Shown: positions 57,165-64,000 of the stretch, one piece after another
How positions within the stretch are numbered: position 1 is the first letter of the stretch
How the letters are laid out: each line of letters starts with the position of its first letter
Source of the DNA: Cavia porcellus
Taxonomy: Eukaryota > Chordata > Mammalia > Rodentia > Caviidae
Reading direction: 5' to 3'
Assembly (NCBI RefSeq): GCF_034190915.1
Contig: NW_026947506.1
Location: 29,827,248-29,891,247 of the forward strand
Length of the DNA: 64,000 nucleotides
Notes under the pieces: model-generated
What the model was told of the DNA's origin: nothing
The model's database searches: none
The model's input: only the letters and a program-made list of their open reading frames with translations
Position numbers and translations under genes: made by a program

Positions 57165-57475
57165 GTGTCCTCTCCCAGCCCCACACATTAGGTGTGTACA
57201 CATTAGGTGCCCATCTGCATACATACAGGACAGGCCTCCTTCCCAGTCCCACAGAGCTGTGCACACAGTAGGCACCCATCTGTATACGTCCAGAAGAGGA
57301 CCCCTTGCCAGGCCCATGCCTGGCATAGGAACCCATATGAGGGCTCCCTCCAGCCCCAAGCCATACATGCAATAGGGACCCACCTGTGTATATCCCAGAG
57401 CAGCCTCCCTCCCAGGTCCATGGAGCTGTGCACACAGTAGGCATCCATCTGCATATGCCCAAGAGTGGCCCTCAA
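57165..57475. repeat. Minisatellite in PDGFA intron 4, period about 65 bp
   Basis: About four to five diverged units share the order: CC-rich 'cctcc(c/t)tcccag', 'cacagagctgtgcacacag', 'taggcacccatctg', 'atacat' or similar, then a purine-rich end. Units starting near 57169, 57234 and 57406 are the clearest; the middle units have degenerated. A single related unit may lie at 56880-56925. Open reading frames across it on the minus strand simply repeat the unit and are not genes. Confidence 0.75.
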
Positions 57476-58062
57476 GATCACCCCCTTTACCCTTTCCTGT
57501 GTGACAGGGACACTGAGGCCAAAAAAGGCATGGTACCCATCTAGCATCCCCAAACACCTAGAGGTAGAGTCCCCAACCACCACCAGTCCATGAGTGAGGG
57601 TGCCTACCCAGTGGCTGCTCTGTGGCAGTTGGGAGAGCAGAGGATGGTAATATTTTCCTTTCCCACCCACCTTCCACAGTCTGGACTTCAGGGGGAAGGT
57701 CAGTTCTGTACCCACCAGGTGGCTACTCCACAGGCAAGCCTCCATAGGGTGCTGGGACCAGGCCTGGTTGGACCCTGCTGCACACCTCCTTGGTGTTAAT
57801 AGTTAACCCACGGTGCAAAGGGTGCCAGGTGCCCAGTGGGCGTGTGAGTGCTGTGGCTGCCTCAGGTGTGAACACAACTGCCAGGTATGAGCTCATAGGG
57901 CAGGGTGTGGGGCCAGGGTCAGAGGTCAGCAGAGGTTTCCCTACATCAGGAGGCAGGAGAGGGAGAGACAGCGGCCTGGCTGGTTAAAGGAGCAGTTAGA
58001 GGAGTGTAGGCCTTGCCCCAGGGTCACTGCCTGAAAGGGGCTGTTTTATCATCATTGGGAGG

Positions 58063-58108
58063 GACCCCACCCCACCCCTACCCCAACCCACAACCCACCC
58101 CTCTCCCA
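58063..58108 (-). other. G-rich transcribed strand in PDGFA intron 4 (G-quadruplex potential)
   Basis: The plus strand is a run of CCC and CCCC blocks separated by one or two bases. The PDGFA sense strand therefore carries at least six G3-G4 runs with short loops, a pattern that meets the usual G-quadruplex motif in both DNA and nascent RNA. Confidence 0.6.
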
Positions 58109-61100
58109 AGTCAATCGTCAGGAGGGAGGAGTCCATGGGGCTCTGACATAGAGACACAGACATCCTCACCTAGGGAACAAAGGAGGTTCCCATGCAGAGA
58201 TTCACAACTGGGACAAGGTGGCTGCAGAGCCATTTGACAGGTGTCAATGCTGACACACGCCATCAGGCCGTCAGCTCCAGGCCCTGGATCCTGCATGGTC
58301 CATTCCCTGGTCCTAAGGTTAGCATAAAGGCCATCTTATCAGGGAGGGTCCAGTGACCCTCTCTTTAAAGGTTGGGATAAAACTCAAGTCCTAACAGAAC
58401 AGTGGGGCCACACTGAACCTGGCCATGCCCAAGACCTTCTCTGGACCCCCAGGTTCCAGGAATTAGAACCAACACAGCCCCAGTACCTCCTTCCCTCTAA
58501 GGGAGTCCCAGCCATGAACCCTGCACAGCCACAGGGGAACAGCAGTGGGCTATGAACCCTGGGTCTAGGCTTGGATCAGGCACTTGTCTGGGTGGCATGG
58601 CCTCTGTGGTCAACTGTAGCTTCCCCTAGTTCCCCTGTAGAGCCTGTACCAGGCCCCAGATTGGCTGAGACCTGGACCTGGACCCTCAAGCAAGGAGCAG
58701 GCTTGTTCCTCTCCAGCAGACACTAGTGGGTGTGGTGGGCAGGGTGGCCCCTCAGTACTCCAGTTATGCTGCCCTCTTGATGGTCCCTGAGGCTGCCTGG
58801 CCTGGGCACCCAATCTCCAGACAGACCATGTTTATCAGAGAAAAACAAACAGCAATTTATGATTGCACCTGCTGCTGGGAATGCAAGGATTCCAGTCACT
58901 TGGCCACTTCTGTCTGGCCAGGAAATGGCTACATTTTTCCCCCAAAGAACATGTTATGAATATTAAATTCTCAAAAATCTCTTCCATGAAAGCAGAGTTT
59001 GAAAAAACAGAGACTATAAGATCTAGAGTCCCCTGCTTGCATTCCCAGGCCCTGGGAGGTCCCTGAAGTCCCTCCTCATGTCACACCCTCACCCACTGCT
59101 GCCCTGGCCCCCTACCCACATGCTTCCAATAAATTTACCCCAGAACCTCAGCCAGCCACACTGTACCCCCTGCATGAGACATGCCCAGCAGTTCCCCAAG
59201 CTGCTGCAGAGAATCCCCACGAGGGTTGTCCTGACCACTCCAGAGCTTTAGGACCAGATCATCAGTGAAAAAAGCCACCACTGACTGAACAGAGCTCTTC
59301 AACCATCAGAGCCAGCTGGGAAGACACGGTTACAGCTTCTGCACAGATAAGGACACGGAAAGCACAAGTGCCCAGTGCTTCATAGCTTTATATCCCTGTT
59401 CCCTCTCTCTGCCTTCAAGGGGCTGGACTTAGAAGGAACAGAGCCCTGAACCCAAGGCCCTGTGACCCCTTCCCAGAGACTCTGAGGCTGCTGTTCAACT
59501 CTGGACCTTCTGAGGTCAGGGTCCCTCCCCACCTGGAGAGTGCTAGAGCCCTGTGCCCCAGGAGGATGACTGGAGCTGGACCTCAAACAGCCTCAGAAGG
59601 CTGAGGAGCCCATCTGGCCTGTATCCTTGGTATCCCATTCAGGCCAGAATGAAGTGGCTCCAAGTCCCCCAAAGGTCCAGGGCACCCTTCTCATGGTGCT
59701 GACACTCCATCCCTCACCACAGAGAGGGATGTGAGAACCCCACACCCCAAACTTTGGGGTTCCAGCTAGGGACTCTCCCAGAGAACAAACCCTTGACTCC
59801 ATCCAGAGAGGTCAGGAGGGAGGCCTGGCCTGGATGTCCACCAACTGCACACCTCTGGAAATCTGAGGTCCAGGCTCACAGCCATAGTCCCCAGCTTGAG
59901 TGCTGTGTGTGGGCTCTGGGGAGACTTTGGTGAACCCCATGTCTATGAGGCACGTTGGGTCCTGACTCTCAAAGCTCCCTCCAAATGACACCAGCCTAAG
60001 GCTTCCCTGCACAGCAATGGCTCAGGCAGAACCACATTAGACATGGCTCAGAGCTGGTCCATTCCAACCTTACAGTGGTCCCACCTAGTACAGAGCCAAA
60101 TGAGGCCTAAGCAGTCAGGGGAACTCAGCTTCATCCCAGCCAGACACCCTAGCAGCTCCAGGGGCCAGATGTCAGGTGTGTCCAGCAGAGCACATACAGC
60201 AGCCAGCTGTGGGGTCCTGCCACCTCTGCCATGGCTGGAGGTCTGGGGAGGCCCCAGGAAGCTGGACAGAGGTATTAGGTGCAGGATGAGGCCTCTCTTT
60301 AGATGCCCTTAGAAACAAAAGAAAAACCCATCCCAGGCTCCACAGTGACCCCAGTGCTGACCTGGGATAGTGGCTAGAACCCCAGCATATCTACCTGGAG
60401 CCACTGGCAACACCAAATGACTCCAACTGGGGTACCGGCCACCTGGTCCTCCTCCTGCATAGCTTCATCCCAGGTGACCCACATCACCCACACTAGCTCC
60501 AGTTAAGTCTGGACACCTGGGCTAATCTCCCTTATCCAGGCCCACATCTGCCTCAAACCCAAATGGGCCTCCTATCCCTGCTGACCTCTGTCCCTTTGCC
60601 AGAGACCCCAGTGTCTGGTGCTAAATGTGTCCTTGAGACCCTGAACAGATAGGCAGGAGACAGGCCTTCCGAGGAGGGAGGCTAGGGAAGATCCAGCTCT
60701 GGACACAGGACTTGGTGGCCAGGGAGGCTGACAAGAACCCCATTGGGCAGACAAGGCCTGTGAGGTAAAGGCATGACCCACTTTGACGATCTTTGGGAAG
60801 GAGGCTCCACTGCCCAGCTGGAAGCAGACATTCCCCATTCCTGCCCCAGAGAAAGCAAGAGTGGGGATAGCAGGCACCCAGAGGCCCGAGGCCATGGATT
60901 AAGAACTTTCAAGTAACTTCTTTCATACCAGCACCTCACCCATCTAAAGACAGGCCCGCACTCACACACTGAACAGGTTAGCTAGGTCTAATCGACCGTG
61001 TACCCCAGAGGACAAGACAACTAGGATTGCAAGCTCTCAGGCTAAGAGACCCCCAACCAGCCCCTAATCCTAGCCCTAACCCCCAACAAACCATAGTGAG

Positions 61101-61976
61101 AATCCTAGGACCCAGGCAAAGACAGAGGCTGGGCCAGGCTCACAGGACACTGGGGACAATGGCACTACATCCTTGGTCACCATTAACCCCACCACATGGC
61201 TCTGCAGACAGGAGGTCCACGTGAGCCTCCAGGACCCAGAATGCCTCGGCCTCTTTTAAGAGCTCCACAAAGACCAAGCCCTAAAGATCAAGACATGTCT
61301 CTACAACACTGACAAACAGTTGGCTGATAGGTCCTTACAAGAAAGAGCTCCCCAGCATCTCCCCCAGAGCCCAGGCCTCAGGAGGGTAGGAGGATCTCAT
61401 ATAGTTTTTCTTAGAGTCCAGGAGTAGGTGGGCTCTAGTATCATCCCCAGAATTGAAATTCTCAACTTAATTCTGGGGACTCCTTGACCCAGGAGAGGTA
61501 CTTCCTATCTATGAGAAGTAGGCTCTGCCCAAAACTCCACTCCACATCCTCTAGGATGGGGACCACATTGCCCGAACTCCATTGCTTAGTCAGTCATTCT
61601 GTGCCCCCTGAGGGTCATGCAGGACAAGAACAGCACCCTAACCAACCAGAACTAGATACTCAGGAGCAGAGCTCGGAACATCCAGCCTCAGGATGGGAAC
61701 CTGAGGCTCACCCTAGAGGGCCTTACAGTAGAGATGCCTAGAAATGCCCAGACACTTGCCCTCCACTTGTGTTCTTAGAGACTCATACCCAAGGATCTGA
61801 GCCATGTGCAGGAACCCCTTATCTGACCAAGGCACATGGGGCCAGAGGAAAGTAGACCCAGCCTGAAAGTCATAACTGGGCCAGAAATTACAGACCTCAA
61901 TTTGGCAGCCCAGAGGGAACTCAAGCAGCTGGACTGCCCCCTAGGACTCAAGGAACAGGACACCTCTGCCATATCA

Positions 61977-62868
<892 letters not shown>

Positions 62869-62973
62869 CAATGCTCCTCTTCCTCCGAATGGGTACAGGT
62901 CGTTTCTCGGGAGCATGCTTAGTGGCATGGGGCCCATGGGCTCTCAGGCTGGTCTCCAAGGCATCCTCGGTTC
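62869..62973 (-). CDS. PDGFA: PDGFA exon 3 (propeptide end and furin site)
   Basis: This 105-nt exon encodes 35 residues, beginning [10 protein letters not shown] and ending R-R-K-R-S-I. The first codon is completed by exon 2 (not in the window) and the last base begins the next Glu codon. It supplies the end of the N-terminal propeptide and the dibasic processing site R-R-K-R, cleaved by furin-type convertases just before S-I-E-E, the start of mature PDGF-A. The acceptor follows TACCTGTAG and the donor is GTGGGT. Propeptide residues differ modestly from human as I recall it (for example A-P-E-K-R-P-V-P against V-P-E-K-R-P-L-P), as expected for a faster-evolving propeptide. Confidence 0.96.
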
Positions 62974-64000
62974 CTACAGGTAGAAAGAGAACATGTGACC
63001 AACTGTCTATACCTGTGCGGTACCCCAGGCCTGACCTGCATTGCCCTGAGAAATGGCTCCCCTGGCCTCCCCAAGGTCCTTTCTGCCCAGCAGAGCCTTG
63101 AACCCTTGAAGCTCAGTCCACCAGGCCCTCAAAAGACAGTCTCCACCCCTGACATCCATTTCTACATTCCCACAGGGGCTCTTCAGATACGTAGAGGAGA
63201 AAACACTAAGCCAAAAATATCTCATCAACACAGAAGTCCCCAGAATCAAGCAATTTCAACCAGGCCTACCGGGGAAGGGGCTCTGGGTGGCCTCCTCTGA
63301 GGAAGCTCAGTGAGGCCAGAACCAGGTCAGGGAGGACCCAACCCCACCAACCTCAATCCCAGAGAGCCCACCCCCTCCATAAACTAGGCTTCCATGAAGC
63401 ATCCTAACCTCTGAGGGGCATTGGAAGCAACTCCCAACTGGGCTATGAGCCAGGCCGGACCAGTTCCTGAAATAAGCCTGCTCTGAGGGCCAGAGGCCAT
63501 GAGAAAATGCAAGAGGTGTGGCTGCTCACAGAGTGTAAAGGGAGGAGTGGCCACCAGCCTGAGCAGCGGTCCAGGGTGTCTGCAGAGAAGGGGGCAGCAA
63601 CAGGAAGGAAAGCAGGCAGCTTTCTGTACCTGCAACCATGTTCTGCAGCAAGGGCCACCACTCGGTAGGAAAGGAGTCACAATGACCCAGAGCAACCACC
63701 CCACAGGATATCACAGCCCCATACAGAGGAAGGGGGCTATAACACACAGCCCCTATCCTGACCTCTCTGATTTCTGGGTGGAGATGGACACATGGCATGC
63801 CACCTGTTATGTGAATCCAAAAGCTCATCATAGCCTGACCTGGCCTCCTTGCCCATCCTCTGTGCTTCCTCCATCCTGTTTCCAGGGGAAATAATCCAGA
63901 GACATGTGCCCAACAGACAGGACTCATACATTCACTGGGTTCTCATCCTGCGGCTTCCCTTCCTTCTCCAGAAGCATGAATGACACAACAGTCACCAGCC
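62974..64000 (-). other. PDGFA: PDGFA intron 2, 3' part
   Basis: The sequence upstream of exon 3 ends in the pyrimidine-rich acceptor TTCTACCTGTAG. I looked for the exon 2 propeptide sequence in this stretch and did not see it. Nothing else recognisable lies here. Confidence 0.85.

Noticed and set aside
57126..57745. Minus-strand ORFs of 140-180 codons inside PDGFA intron 4
   Set aside because: They are produced by the 65-bp minisatellite; the intron boundaries on both sides are well supported.
61061..61087. Telomere-like CCCTAA motifs
   Set aside because: Only two or three imperfect units occur, and no array is present.
62974..64000. PDGFA exon 2
   Set aside because: I looked for the expected propeptide sequence on the minus strand and did not find it; it must lie to the right of the window.

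Overview
This 64 kb window is mammalian nuclear DNA, most likely from a non-murid rodent. The rodent call rests on repeats: about ten tRNA-derived ID SINE units with A-box and B-box promoters and A-rich tails, and two antisense B1-dID composites (a 7SL-derived B1 body joined to an ID-like part). MaLR-type LTRs, ID insertions inside older repeats, MIR, hAT and L1 remnants fit the same picture. I cannot name the species from sequence alone.

The only protein-coding gene I can support is PDGFA (platelet-derived growth factor subunit A), on the minus strand at the right end. Exons 3 to 7 are present: exon 3 (62869-62973), exon 4 (62016-62203), exon 5 (55918-56044), the alternatively spliced exon 6 (55351-55419) and exon 7 with the 3' UTR (about 52640-53797). 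Exons 1 and 2, with the signal peptide and the first part of the propeptide, lie beyond position 64000. All splice sites are canonical and the reading frame is continuous. The furin site, all eight growth-factor-domain cysteines and the N-glycosylation sequon are intact. Including exon 6 gives the long, matrix-retained form ending in a basic tail. Skipping it gives the short form ending Asp-Val-Arg from exon 7.

Positions 1-52600 lie downstream of PDGFA and look intergenic. In human, PDGFA is also on the minus strand in subtelomeric 7p22.3, with FAM20C as its telomere-side neighbour; if synteny holds, this is the PDGFA-FAM20C interval. The stretch holds GGAT/GATA-type tandem arrays (1-240, 343-549, 5995-7050, 19588-19676, 20988-21716, 42376-42762, 46674-46958), LTR, L1 and hAT remnants, MIRs and ID SINEs, separated by GC-moderate DNA with no convincing exons. 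A few AT-rich or motif-rich blocks (about 15370-15850, 31440-31720, 32860-33140, 39915-40110, and 58800-59050 inside PDGFA) look like candidate regulatory elements, but conservation could not be tested.

The least expected structures are: a family of three related 450-600 bp elements flanked by 13-18 bp duplications, implying L1-type mobilisation; two imperfect inverted duplications packed into 17.7-20.1 kb; two ID dimers that each moved as one unit; a roughly 65-bp minisatellite and a G-rich transcribed strand in PDGFA intron 4; and CpG-dense patches in the PDGFA 3' UTR and beside alternative exon 6. I found no complete novel gene system.
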